DNA from: Lachnospiraceae bacterium
GTDB taxonomy: Bacteria > Bacillota > Clostridia > Lachnospirales > Lachnospiraceae
Assembly: GCA_017617005.1 (NCBI GenBank)
Contig: JAFZWW010000056.1
Location: 1 to 40,926 of the forward strand
DNA length: 40,926 nt
Direction: 5' to 3'
In this document: positions 25,765-33,258 of the stretch, one piece after another
How positions within the stretch are numbered: position 1 is the stretch's first letter
How the letters are laid out: each line of letters begins with the position of its first letter
Notes under the pieces: model-generated
What the model saw: only the letters and a program-made list of their open reading frames with translations
The model's database searches: none
What the model was told of the DNA's origin: nothing
Program-made: the position numbers and the translations under genes

Positions 25765-26013
25765 ATGAAGAATAACTTTTTGCCGATTGACAGCAAGGGA
25801 AACTTTTATTCCAAGCCATCCTTTTGGCTAAACCCCAAAGAGTATGCTAAAATCAGATCAGAGATTAACCAGATTTATGAGACGCAATATAAGAATAAAA
25901 GAATTGCTGCTCATACATCATTTGGAATTGACGGAAAAGCATATGTGTACTGGTTTGAAAATCATGGTTTTGACGAGTACAACATTTTTTATGTAGTTCG
26001 AGATTTTCACTGA
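25765..26013 (+). CDS. Small protein of unknown function
   Basis: An 82-residue, A/T-rich gene that starts 3 bases after comEC's stop (ATGC overlaps the region). It has an aromatic, basic sequence (FWLNPKEYAKIRSEINQIYE; AYVYWFENHGFDEYNIFY), no signal and no membrane segment. I do not recognise it. The base composition differs from comEC, which suggests acquisition. It ends 12 bases before the paralogous small gene, so the two probably form a unit. Confidence 0.6.
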   Translation: MKNNFLPIDSKGNFYSKPSFWLNPKEYAKIRSEINQIYETQYKNKRIAAHTSFGIDGKAYVYWFENHGFDEYNIFYVVRDFH

Positions 26014-26025
26014 AGGAGGTCGGCT

Positions 26026-26244
26026 ATGGAAGAGTTCACGATTAGACTAAATAATATAAAAGATTCATATTACGGATTTGTCGTAGCTGTCCTTAACTAT
26101 GTGAAGGGTAACAATTCCAGATACGACATCGTCAGTACCTTTATGGACAATAATCCGGAGGCTTTGTCATCAGACATCCTTGAGTTTATATCGGGTCAGA
26201 AGGATTTCTACGACGACATATGCGCTAATACTGAGGTGTCATAA
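26026..26244 (+). CDS. Small helical protein, paralogue of the gene at 22918
   Basis: A 72-residue protein preceded by a strong AAGGAGG ribosome site. The segment YYGFVVAVLNYV...FMDNNPEALSSDILEFISGQKDFYDD matches the protein at 22918 in length and spacing. No known domain is recognised. It lies between a small unknown gene and the MazEF module, which suggests an accessory cluster. Confidence 0.75.
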   Translation: MEEFTIRLNNIKDSYYGFVVAVLNYVKGNNSRYDIVSTFMDNNPEALSSDILEFISGQKDFYDDICANTEVS

Positions 26245-26278
26245 ATCACACATGCATAATAGTCATAAATATGCTATT

Positions 26279-26314
26279 TACCCCTTTTATCGAGCACAAT
26301 CGGTGAAAGGGGTA
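26279..26314 (+). terminator. Hairpin between the small genes and MazEF
   Basis: TACCCCTTT and AAAGGGGTA form a perfect 9-bp stem (26279-26287 with 26306-26314) with an 18-base loop. The T-tract after it is short (TTAAATTT), so it may be a weak terminator, or it may insulate the mazEF promoter that starts seven bases later. Confidence 0.5.
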
Positions 26315-26320
26315 TTAAAT

Positions 26321-26356
26321 TTGCCGAAAAGCTTTCCTTGATATACAATGTATATC
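26321..26356 (+). promoter_or_regulatory. mazEF promoter with overlapping palindromic operator
   Basis: TTGCCG (26321-26326), a 17-base spacer and TACAAT (26344-26349) form the promoter. The palindrome GATATACA-A-TGTATATC (26340-26356, 8-1-8, perfect) covers the -10 box, so the MazE-MazF complex would block RNA polymerase, as in autoregulated type II modules. Confidence 0.75.
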
Positions 26357-26373
26357 ATAGAGGAGGAACCGTT

Positions 26374-26634
26374 ATGAATGTAACCGTTTCAAAATGGGGG
26401 AACAGCCTTGGAATAAGGGTTCCCGTGATGATTGCAGAATCTCTCGAGCTGCAGGCAGGGGATCAGATTGATTTCGAACTGAAGGACGGCGGGATGTTCC
26501 TGAAAAAGAAACAGAGCACAGCCGAAATGTTCGAGAAGTTCTACGGAAAGCCCCTTTCGCAGCTTACTCCCGAAGACCTCAGTCCCGCAGAAACCATCGA
26601 CTGGGGAGAAGATGTGGGAGGTGAGGTATTCTGA
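26374..26634 (+). CDS. mazE: MazE-like antitoxin (SpoVT-AbrB fold)
   Basis: An 86-residue AbrB-type DNA-binding antitoxin: the N-terminal swapped-hairpin core NVTVSKWGNSLGIRVPVMIAE binds DNA and the acidic C-terminal tail (PETIDWGEDVGGEVF type) covers the toxin. I start it at 26374, where AGAGGAGG lies 7 bases upstream. The upstream in-frame residues encode no family sequence. Its stop overlaps the toxin start (TGATG), so the antitoxin is made first and the toxin is coupled to it. Confidence 0.92.
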   Translation: MNVTVSKWGNSLGIRVPVMIAESLELQAGDQIDFELKDGGMFLKKKQSTAEMFEKFYGKPLSQLTPEDLSPAETIDWGEDVGGEVF

Positions 26635-26960
26635 TGTTCAAAAAAGGCGATATTGTAAAAGCTGACCTCAACCCCACAAAAGGCCATGAACAGGGCAATT
26701 ACAGGCCACTTCTCGTAATGAACTCCGTTCCCCTTCCCGGTGGAGTAAACATTGTACTTCCCATAACATCGAAACCTAAATCCTATCCCCTTGAGGTGGA
26801 ACTTGATGAAAGGACGGAAACAAAGGGCGTTGTACTGTGCTTTCAGATACGTACCGTGGACCTGAATGCAAGGGGTGCATCTCTCATAGAAAGGGCTCCC
26901 GATGACATTGTCGAGCTGTGCAATGATTATCTTCACAGACTTACCGATGATGTTGATTGA
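26634..26960 (+). CDS. mazF: MazF/PemK endoribonuclease toxin
   Basis: A 108-residue MazF-type toxin that cuts single-stranded mRNA at short sequence motifs. The N-terminal FKKGDIVKADLNPTKGHEQGNYRPLLVM matches the MazF/PemK fold, with the RP pair typical of the active site, and ITSKP...LEVEL follows. The length is normal and the frame is intact, so the toxin should be active. The cut sequence cannot be predicted by eye. Confidence 0.93.
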   Translation: MFKKGDIVKADLNPTKGHEQGNYRPLLVMNSVPLPGGVNIVLPITSKPKSYPLEVELDERTETKGVVLCFQIRTVDLNARGASLIERAPDDIVELCNDYLHRLTDDVD

Positions 26961-26975
26961 TATACCATTTATCCC

Positions 26976-27004
26976 TTGCTACCCCCTACCAAAATTGGTA
27001 AAAT
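26976..27004 (+). promoter_or_regulatory. mscL promoter with palindrome in the spacer
   Basis: TTGCTA (26976-26981), a 17-base spacer and TAAAAT (26999-27004). The spacer and the start of the -10 box hold a perfect 6-2-6 inverted repeat, TACCAA-AA-TTGGTA (26987-27000), a probable regulator site for salt or turgor control. Confidence 0.6.
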
Positions 27005-27041
27005 ATATTGGGTTCAAAGGGACCTGAAAGGAGCAGGAAAA

Positions 27042-27500
27042 ATGGCAGAAGACGAAAAGAAAACAACTGCAAAAGCAGCTGAAAAGACCAAAGGATTTTT
27101 CGGAGAATTCAAGAAATTCGTTATGCGCGGAAATGTGATCGATATGGCAGTCGGTGTTATCATCGGTGCCGCATTCGGAAGCATTGTCACCGCACTTACT
27201 GAAAACGTGATCAATCCTCTTATCGGATGCATCGGCAATCCTGAAGTTGAAGGATTCGTCATTCCTCTTATCAAGGGCCAGGAGATCAATCTCGGTGCTT
27301 TCATTACCGCAGTGATCAACTTCCTGATAATGGCATTTGTGCTTTTCCTCATTGTCAAGGCTATGAACAAGGCCATGACCATCGGCAAAAAGAAAGAGGA
27401 AGAAGCAGCTCCCAAGACCAAGACTTGCCCTTTCTGCAAGAGCGAGATCAATATCGATGCAACCAGATGCCCTCACTGTACTTCGGAACTTAAGGATTGA
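27042..27500 (+). CDS. mscL: Large-conductance mechanosensitive channel with zinc-ribbon tail
   Basis: A 152-residue pentameric channel that opens under membrane tension to release solutes in hypo-osmotic shock. The first transmembrane helix carries the family signature [21 protein letters not shown], with a second helix around 88-110. The N-terminus is extended and basic. The C-terminal 24 residues form a zinc ribbon with Cys at 129, 132, 143 and 146 (CPFC...CPHC), which would sit inside the cytoplasm at the pore exit. The start at 27042 follows a GAAAGGAG ribosome site; the longer ORF from 26976 has no family sequence. Confidence 0.96.
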   Translation: MAEDEKKTTAKAAEKTKGFFGEFKKFVMRGNVIDMAVGVIIGAAFGSIVTALTENVINPLIGCIGNPEVEGFVIPLIKGQEINLGAFITAVINFLIMAFVLFLIVKAMNKAMTIGKKKEEEAAPKTKTCPFCKSEINIDATRCPHCTSELKD

Positions 27501-28585
27501 TGAAACTAGCTAACGGTTGCAGCAAATTAAATAATTCCAAAAACAGAGCAGGCTCTGCCGTCAAGGCAGTGCTTGCTTTGTGCGTATGTATGGCACTTTG
27601 CGGATGCGGCAAAAAGGCGGATAACCTCAAGACCGCATACGAAGCGCTCAGCATCATGGACTACGACGGAGCACTCGCAGCTCTTTCAAATGCCGAGCAG
27701 GAAGGAGAGAATGCGAGGGAGATCGCAAGGGCAAGAGGCATCGCCTACATGGGTCAGGCAGACTATGTCAGCGCATCCCAGCAGTTCGTAAGTGCCCTTC
27801 ACTCCGGCACCGGATATCCCGATGAGATGGATACCGACATCAACTACTACCTTGCCGCCGCATATGACAGCATGGGAGATTACGCATCCGCCGAGGACAG
27901 ATACAATGCGATCATTGCAATCAGCGATGACACGGAAAGCTACCTTCTCAGGGCTTCCGCAAGACTTAAGCAGGGCAATTTCGACGGAGCCGTTTCCGAC
28001 TTCAATGTCGTTATCTCCAGAAACCCCGACGACTACGACACACTCATCAATATCTACGAAATGCTCTCCGCGATAGGATACAGGGATGCGGGACTTGAGT
28101 ACCTGCGCACCGCCCTTTCCGAGGAAACCGGCAAGATGACCGATTCCGAAAAAGGAAGAATATATTACTACCTCGGCGACTACACCCAGGCTGCCAACAC
28201 TTTGGAGAGTGCAAGAAATGCAGACAGCTCCGTTACCAGCTCACTCTTCCTCGGAAGGGCATACGAAGCAATGGGTGAATACAACTACGCTGCCAACGTC
28301 TATGAAAGCTACATCGGCACAAAGGGTGCAAACTCAGAGCTCTACGACCAGCTTGGCCTCTGCAGGCTCAAGATGGGCATGTACGAAGCCGCACTCGAAG
28401 CATTCAAGGCAGGCATCGAAGCTGACGACGGAACCTTTGCCAAGAGCCTCGAATACAACCTGGCCGTGGCTTATGAATACACTGCGGACTTTGAGACCGC
28501 TTACGAACTCATGAAAGAATACCTTGCCAAGTATCCCGACGATGCGGATGCCGCAAGGGAATTGCAATTCTTAGAGACCAGGTGA
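27500..28585 (+). CDS. TPR-repeat lipoprotein
   Basis: A 361-residue lipoprotein. A signal peptide with a lipobox (LCGC, Cys36) is followed by tandem TPR helices covering about residues 40-355, seen in repeated LxxAYxxxGDY-like units such as AYDSMGDYASAEDRYNAI and LGRAYEAMGEYNYAANVYESY. It would sit on the outer face of the membrane and bind partner proteins. The start overlaps the mscL stop (TGATG), so the two are co-translated. A dispersed hairpin follows it. The ATG lies only 4 bases from AAGGA. Confidence 0.8.
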   Translation: MKLANGCSKLNNSKNRAGSAVKAVLALCVCMALCGCGKKADNLKTAYEALSIMDYDGALAALSNAEQEGENAREIARARGIAYMGQADYVSASQQFVSALHSGTGYPDEMDTDINYYLAAAYDSMGDYASAEDRYNAIIAISDDTESYLLRASARLKQGNFDGAVSDFNVVISRNPDDYDTLINIYEMLSAIGYRDAGLEYLRTALSEETGKMTDSEKGRIYYYLGDYTQAANTLESARNADSSVTSSLFLGRAYEAMGEYNYAANVYESYIGTKGANSELYDQLGLCRLKMGMYEAALEAFKAGIEADDGTFAKSLEYNLAVAYEYTADFETAYELMKEYLAKYPDDADAARELQFLETR

Positions 28586-28610
28586 ACGAGGGGACGGTTC
28601 CTCCGTTCAC
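28582..28610. repeat. Dispersed hairpin repeat, copy 2
   Basis: GTGAACG (28582-28588) and CGTTCAC (28604-28610) form a perfect 7-bp stem around AGGGGACGGTTCCTC, which can pair further as GGGGA/TCCTC with a bulged A. It shares GAACG, GGGGACGGTTCCT and CGTTC with copy 1 at 8082-8106. Confidence 0.7.
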
Positions 28611-28628
28611 CAAGCACAGGAGAGAAAA

Positions 28629-29561
28629 ATGATCGAAACACTTGTAAAGAAGATAAAAGAAACCCAGGCTCCCATCGTTGTGGGCCTCGATCCCAATCTT
28701 AATTTCGTTCCCGAATATATAAAAGAAAAAGCATTCAAGGAAGCGGGCGAATCCCTCGAAGGAGCCGCACTTGCTTTCAAGGAATATAACAAAGGAATAA
28801 TCGATTCCATCGCAGACCTCGTCCCTGCCGTAAAGCCCCAGATCGCAATGTACGAGCAGCTCGGCATTCCCGGAATGGAAGTCTTCGAGTGGACCGTTGA
28901 TTACGCTCATAAGAAGGGCCTTGTCGTCATCGGAGACATCAAGCGCGGCGACATCGGTTCAACCTCAGAGATGTATGCGGTAGGCCATATAGGAAAGACC
29001 AAGATCGGTAATAACCTCATTCCCGCATTCGACGAAGATATCGTGACCGTTAACCCTTACCTCGGCTCCGACGGAGTCCTTCCTTTTGTCAAGGTATGCG
29101 AAGCCGAAAAGAAAGGAATCTTCGTTCTCGTTAAGACCTCAAATCCTTCCAGCGGAGAATTCCAGGACCGCGTGATCGACGGAAGAGCTCTTTATGAGCA
29201 CGTTGCTGAGAAGGTTGTGGAGTGGGGACAGAGCACCATAGATCCCGAGACCGGATATTCAGAGGTCGGTGCGGTCGTGGGTGCCACATATCCCGAGCAG
29301 GGCAAGATCCTCAGAAAGCTCATGCCTAAAGCTTACATCCTCGTTCCCGGATACGGAGCACAGGGTGGCAAGGGATCTGATCTTGCTTACTTTTTCAACG
29401 ACGACGGACTCGGTGCGATCGTCAATTCGTCACGCGGCATAATCGCTGCATATAAACAGGAACAGTACGCAAAGTGCGGTGAAGAAGGATACGCTGAGGC
29501 TTCAAGACTTGCCGTACTCGATATGAAAGAAGACTTAAGACAAGCTATAGAAAACAGGTAA
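28629..29561 (+). CDS. pyrF: Orotidine 5'-phosphate decarboxylase (type 2)
   Basis: A 310-residue pyrimidine enzyme that decarboxylates OMP to UMP. It shows the type 2 PyrF length (about 280-310), IVVGLDPNLNF at the start, and the catalytic lysine motif DIKRGDIGSTS. It lies apart from other pyr genes. A GGAGA ribosome site precedes it, and glgA follows after 22 bases. Confidence 0.95.
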   Translation: MIETLVKKIKETQAPIVVGLDPNLNFVPEYIKEKAFKEAGESLEGAALAFKEYNKGIIDSIADLVPAVKPQIAMYEQLGIPGMEVFEWTVDYAHKKGLVVIGDIKRGDIGSTSEMYAVGHIGKTKIGNNLIPAFDEDIVTVNPYLGSDGVLPFVKVCEAEKKGIFVLVKTSNPSSGEFQDRVIDGRALYEHVAEKVVEWGQSTIDPETGYSEVGAVVGATYPEQGKILRKLMPKAYILVPGYGAQGGKGSDLAYFFNDDGLGAIVNSSRGIIAAYKQEQYAKCGEEGYAEASRLAVLDMKEDLRQAIENR

Positions 29562-29583
29562 GATTTACCGGAGGCTAAAGTCC

Positions 29584-31029
29584 ATGAAAAAGGTTTTGTT
29601 TGTTGCATCTGAGGGGGTGCCTTTCATCAAAACAGGGGGACTTGCGGACGTTGTCGGATCTCTCCCCAAGTATCTGGACAAGAGGTATTTTGATGTAAGG
29701 GTTTTCCTGCCCAAGTATGCCTGCATGAAGCAGGAGATGAAGGACAAACTCGAGTATGTAGACTCCTTCTACATGGATTACAACTGGCAGAATATCTATG
29801 TCGGCCTCTTCAAAGCCGTAGTCGATGGGATTACATATTACTTCATCGACAACGAATATTATTTCAGCGGCCCTAAGGTATATAACGACGATCCCAGATA
29901 TGAAATTGAAAGATATACATACTTCTGCAAGGCGGTCCTGTCATCACTTCCCATCCTTGATTTCAGACCCGATCTCATCCATTGCCATGACTGGCAGACC
30001 GGCCTTATACCCGTTTACCTCAAAGAGCGTTTTGCGGGCGGTGAATTCTATCGCGGAATAAAGACTGCGATCACCATCCACAATCTCAAGTTCCAGGGCA
30101 AGTGGGACGTCAAGACTGTAAAGAACATCACGGGACTTCCCGACTATTATTTCACACCCGATAAGCTCGAATCATACAAGGATGCCAACCTTCTCAAGGG
30201 CGGTATCGTATTTGCCGATGCGGTCACAACCGTGTCCGATACCTATGCTGAGGAGATCAAGACCCAGTTCTACGGTGAAGGCCTCGACGGACTCCTCCGT
30301 GCACGCAGCAATTCCCTCCGCGGAATCGTAAACGGAATCGACTATGAGAAGTTCAATCCCGAGACGGATGAATATCTCGTAAAAAAATACAACGCAGCAA
30401 ACTTCAGAAAAGAAAAAGCCAAGAACAAGAGAGCACTTCAGGAACAGCTCGGACTCACCGTTGATGAAAAGAAGATGATGATCGGTATCGTCTCCAGACT
30501 TACCGACCAGAAGGGCTTCGACCTCATTGCTTACGTGATGGATGAGCTCTGCAGGGATGATGTCCAGATAGTTGTCCTCGGAACCGGCTCCGAACAGTAT
30601 GAGAATATGTTCCGCCATTTCGACTGGAAGTATGCCGACAAGGTTTCCGCAAACATCTATTACTCAGATGAGCTTTCCGACAGGATCTATGCTTCGAGTG
30701 ATGCATTCCTTATGCCTTCGCTCTTTGAGCCCTGCGGCCTCTCACAGCTCATTGCGCTGCGCTACGGAACAATCCCCATCGTAAGAGAAACAGGCGGCCT
30801 CAAGGACACCGTAAAGCCCTACAACGAGTATGAAGGGACCGGAACCGGCTTCTCCTTCGTCAATTACAACGCACACGAGATGCTCCACACCATCCGCTAC
30901 GCGGAAAAGATCTACTATGACCGCCGCCGTGAGTGGAACAAGATGGTCGACAGAGCCATGGCCGAGAACTTCTCCTGGGAAGTCTCCGCAGGCAAGTATC
31001 AGGATATGTACGATTGGCTGATTGGATGA
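29584..31029 (+). CDS. glgA: Glycogen synthase
   Basis: A 481-residue GT5-type enzyme that extends alpha-1,4-glucan using ADP-glucose. The N-terminal ADP-glucose motif KTGGLADVVGSLP and the C-terminal SLFEPCGLSQLIALRYGTIPIVRETGGL are complete. The only glycogen gene in the window; glgC and glgB are elsewhere. A hairpin terminator lies about 120 bases after its stop. Confidence 0.97.
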   Translation: MKKVLFVASEGVPFIKTGGLADVVGSLPKYLDKRYFDVRVFLPKYACMKQEMKDKLEYVDSFYMDYNWQNIYVGLFKAVVDGITYYFIDNEYYFSGPKVYNDDPRYEIERYTYFCKAVLSSLPILDFRPDLIHCHDWQTGLIPVYLKERFAGGEFYRGIKTAITIHNLKFQGKWDVKTVKNITGLPDYYFTPDKLESYKDANLLKGGIVFADAVTTVSDTYAEEIKTQFYGEGLDGLLRARSNSLRGIVNGIDYEKFNPETDEYLVKKYNAANFRKEKAKNKRALQEQLGLTVDEKKMMIGIVSRLTDQKGFDLIAYVMDELCRDDVQIVVLGTGSEQYENMFRHFDWKYADKVSANIYYSDELSDRIYASSDAFLMPSLFEPCGLSQLIALRYGTIPIVRETGGLKDTVKPYNEYEGTGTGFSFVNYNAHEMLHTIRYAEKIYYDRRREWNKMVDRAMAENFSWEVSAGKYQDMYDWLIG

Positions 31030-31087
31030 CCTGAAACCCGCATCAGTACTGGGATTAAGGACTTTCAAAAACGGGAAATACATCAAT

Positions 31088-31118
31088 TTTACATCAATTT
31101 CCCCTGTAATATGATGTA
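31088..31118 (+). promoter_or_regulatory. Promoter with operator-like repeats after glgA
   Basis: TTTACA (31088-31093), a 16-base spacer and TATGAT (31110-31115). An inverted repeat TACATCA...TGATGTA (31090-31096, 31112-31118) covers both boxes, and an 11-base tandem repeat ACATCAATTTT lies at 31080-31100. The start of transcription would be at about 31122. Confidence 0.55.
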
Positions 31119-31121
31119 CAG

Positions 31122-31198
31122 AAGTTAACTGAATAGGAATAAGTGTGAAGACACTTTCTCCAGAAGACATTCAAGTCTGGGAGAGAGTGTCTTTTTTT
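31122..31198 (+). ncRNA. Candidate short RNA between a promoter and a terminator
   Basis: From the inferred start at about 31122 to the T-run at 31198 only about 77 bases are transcribed, ending in a long hairpin. This could be a small RNA, a leader whose terminator is regulated, or simply the glgA terminator with a promoter close by. No target is visible. Confidence 0.35.
31148..31198 (+). terminator. Strong intrinsic terminator after glgA
   Basis: A 14-bp stem (31148-31161 with 31180-31193, one G-U pair) with an 18-base loop that contains a 4-bp inner stem (31165-31168 with 31175-31178), followed by a run of T's (31192-31198). Confidence 0.85.
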
Positions 31199-31353
31199 GC
31201 ATCCGGAAAAAACTATAAAAGGAGGAATGGGCTATATTATGTTCGCGTTTCCAACAACACTAACCAAGAGGTGATGTCTATTCTTTGCCCTATTGAATCT
31301 GTTAGCGATGGGGTGAATTTTTGGTGATATAGCAACTATATATTATTCATGAG
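31199..31353 (+). other. A/T-rich non-coding stretch without a convincing gene
   Basis: This stretch lies between the terminator at 31148 and the hairpin at 31354. It has an AAGGAGG-like site at 31219-31225, but the ATG one base after it opens only a 15-codon frame. No RNA family is recognised. It may be a gene remnant. Confidence 0.4.
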
Positions 31354-31382
31354 CACCACATCGGCTTTATGCCGATGTGGTG
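31354..31382 (+). terminator. Perfect 12-bp hairpin upstream of abiEi
   Basis: CACCACATCGGC and GCCGATGTGGTG (31354-31365, 31371-31382) pair perfectly around a TTTAT loop, followed by TATTATTAT. This resembles a rho-independent terminator that insulates abiE from upstream transcription. Confidence 0.7.
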
Positions 31383-31403
31383 TATTATTATGTAAAAAAC
31401 ACA

Positions 31404-31442
31404 TTTACAAAACGTTCTTTAAAATGATAGTATTAAAGAACG
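31404..31442 (+). promoter_or_regulatory. abiE promoter and operator (10-10-10 inverted repeat)
   Basis: TTTACA (31404-31409), an 18-base spacer and TAGTAT (31428-31433), with an extended TG just before it. A perfect inverted repeat, CGTTCTTTAA (31413-31422) and TTAAAGAACG (31433-31442), frames the -10 box with exactly 10 bases between arms. AbiEi proteins are known to bind repeats in their own promoter, so this is a likely autorepression site. Confidence 0.8.
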
Positions 31443-31463
31443 ATATGAAAGAGGGTGAAATCA

Positions 31464-32063
31464 TTGGATTATATATATGACGATTTAAAACTGCTGATAG
31501 AAGGTAATGGGGGCATTATATCATCCGGAGAGCTCCTTAAAGCCGGTGTAAATAGGGTGCAGCTATATGATCTGCTTGCAAATGGGATTCTGTCAAAGGA
31601 ATCTCATGGTAATTATGTGCTTTCAGGTGACGAGCCTGATGAGTATATGGTCATTCAAAAACGGTCAGATAAATTGATCTATTCTCACGGAACAGCTTTG
31701 TTTTTGTTGGGGATGTCAGACCGTGTTCCCCATATACTCGATATTACAGTTCCTCAGGGGGACAATGTCTCACGAATTAAAAAGACTTATCAGAATACCA
31801 GATTTCATTATTGCAAAAGGGAGTTATGGGATTTGGGAATTATGAAAATTAATACTCCGATGGGGTATTCCGTTCGCGCATATGACCCTGAACGTTGTAT
31901 CTGTGACATGATCCGAGATATGGATAATGTCGATAAGCAGGTATATATTCAGGCTTTGCAGGAATACTTCGGAGGCAAGTGTAATCCTCGAAAGATCATT
32001 AAATACGCCAAAGAGTTTAATATTGAGTCCAAAGTAAGAAATTATATGGAAGTGCTTCAATGA
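31464..32063 (+). CDS. abiEi: AbiEi-like antitoxin/repressor
   Basis: A 199-residue AbiEi homologue: an N-terminal winged-helix domain (about 1-75, with GGIISSGELLKAGVNRVQLYDLL and ESHGNYVL) that binds DNA, and a C-terminal AbiEi_C domain (about 76-199) that blocks the toxin. In type IV toxin-antitoxin systems the antitoxin opposes toxin activity. I start it at the TTG at 31464, with AGAGGGTGA a few bases before; the GTG at 31455 has no site. The inverted repeat in the promoter fits its role as autorepressor. It overlaps the toxin by 4 bases (ATGA). Confidence 0.85.
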   Translation: MDYIYDDLKLLIEGNGGIISSGELLKAGVNRVQLYDLLANGILSKESHGNYVLSGDEPDEYMVIQKRSDKLIYSHGTALFLLGMSDRVPHILDITVPQGDNVSRIKKTYQNTRFHYCKRELWDLGIMKINTPMGYSVRAYDPERCICDMIRDMDNVDKQVYIQALQEYFGGKCNPRKIIKYAKEFNIESKVRNYMEVLQ

Positions 32064-32902
32064 AAGACAGGACACCGGAACAATTAAAGGGCCAGATCAG
32101 AGCTTTTGCATCAAAAAGAAATCTTCAGCCGCAAGAGGTCCTTCAGATGTTTATGTTCGAGCGTGTTCTTGATAGATTGGCAAGATCAAAATATGCCAAG
32201 AATTTCATTCTGAAAGGTGGACTGCTCATATCTTCCATGTTCGGCATCGAAGAACGTACAACTTTGGATATGGATACCACCGTAACCGGAATCAATCTTG
32301 AAGAGGGAGAGATAAAAAGGATAATAAATGAAATCCTGGCTATAGATATAGGGGATGGAATTCGCTTTGAATTTTCAAGGATTGAGCCGATAAGAGATTC
32401 TGATGAGTACAATGATTACCGGGTCTATTTCATAGCACATTATGGAAAGATTGCTAATGAAATGAAAATGGATATCACAACAGGTGACATAATTACTCCA
32501 AGTGCGATCGATTATAAGTATAGAACGATTTTAGACGGAGACGAGATACACGTTAAGGCATACAATAAAGAGACCATCATTGCAGAAAAGTATGAGACGA
32601 TCATAAGAAGAAATATAGGATCGACAAGGGCACGAGATTTTTACGATCTACACATGTTTTATAACCTGTATATGAATGAGATTGACATTGACACGCTTAG
32701 GTCGGCCGTTGAAAAGACGTCTCGGAAGCGTGGATCAGAGAATGAACTGGCTGATTGGGATGAAATATGTGAGGATATGAAACAGGATGCCGAATTGATA
32801 AAATTATGGGATAATTACATAAGCAATAATCCGTACTCTCAAGGAGTGACATTTGAGGATGTTATGAAAGCAGTAGAGGAAGTCGGAAAACGATTGAAAT
32901 AA
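32060..32902 (+). CDS. abiEii: AbiEii nucleotidyltransferase toxin
   Basis: A 280-residue AbiEii/AbiGii/MenT-type nucleotidyltransferase toxin. Motif I is Lys52-Gly-Gly54 (LKGGLL) and motif II is RTTLDMD (residues 66-72, catalytic Asp70 and Asp72); a further lysine motif lies in IIAEKYETIIRR. Members of this family block translation by adding nucleotides to tRNA 3' ends, and some give abortive phage defence. All key residues are kept, so it should be active. It is translated with its antitoxin through the ATGA overlap. The A/T-rich sequence suggests horizontal transfer. Confidence 0.9.
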   Translation: MKDRTPEQLKGQIRAFASKRNLQPQEVLQMFMFERVLDRLARSKYAKNFILKGGLLISSMFGIEERTTLDMDTTVTGINLEEGEIKRIINEILAIDIGDGIRFEFSRIEPIRDSDEYNDYRVYFIAHYGKIANEMKMDITTGDIITPSAIDYKYRTILDGDEIHVKAYNKETIIAEKYETIIRRNIGSTRARDFYDLHMFYNLYMNEIDIDTLRSAVEKTSRKRGSENELADWDEICEDMKQDAELIKLWDNYISNNPYSQGVTFEDVMKAVEEVGKRLK

Positions 32903-32914
32903 TAATGTAAAGAT

Positions 32915-33256
32915 ATGAACATTCAAATTTTCGGAACTAAAAAGTGCAATGATACCAGAAAAGCCGAGCGTTTTTTCAAAGAGCGCGGCATTAAGTATCA
33001 GTTTATAGATATGAAAGAAAAGGGTATGAGCAAAGGGGAGTTCACCTCTGTGGCTCAGGCTAATGGCGGTATTGAAGAGATGCTGGATTTGGACTGCAAG
33101 GATAAGGATATGCTTGCTCTGATCACGCATCTTGTTGAATCGGATAAACTTGATAAGATACTCGAGAATCAGCAGATCATCAAGACACCTGTAGTCAGAA
33201 ATGGTAAGCTTTCGACGCTCGGATATCAGCCGGATGTGTGGAAGAAGTGGGAATAG
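32915..33256 (+). CDS. ArsC/Spx family protein
   Basis: A 113-residue thioredoxin-like protein of the arsenate reductase/YffB/Spx group: MNIQIFGTKKCNDTRKAERFF carries a single active-site Cys in KKCNDTRK, and TPVVRNGK is the conserved C-terminal motif. With one Cys and no adjacent arsR or arsB it is more likely YffB-like or a redox regulator than an arsenate reductase. It is 12 bases after the AbiEii gene, with only a weak ribosome site, and its stop lies 2 bases before the acylphosphatase start. Confidence 0.85.
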   Translation: MNIQIFGTKKCNDTRKAERFFKERGIKYQFIDMKEKGMSKGEFTSVAQANGGIEEMLDLDCKDKDMLALITHLVESDKLDKILENQQIIKTPVVRNGKLSTLGYQPDVWKKWE

Positions 33257-33258
33257 AA

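Noticed and set aside
31145-31327. A 60-codon frame starting at GTG between glgA and abiEi
   Set aside because: Its first third lies in a strong terminator stem and T-run, its GTG has no ribosome site, and no domain is seen. At most it is a gene remnant.
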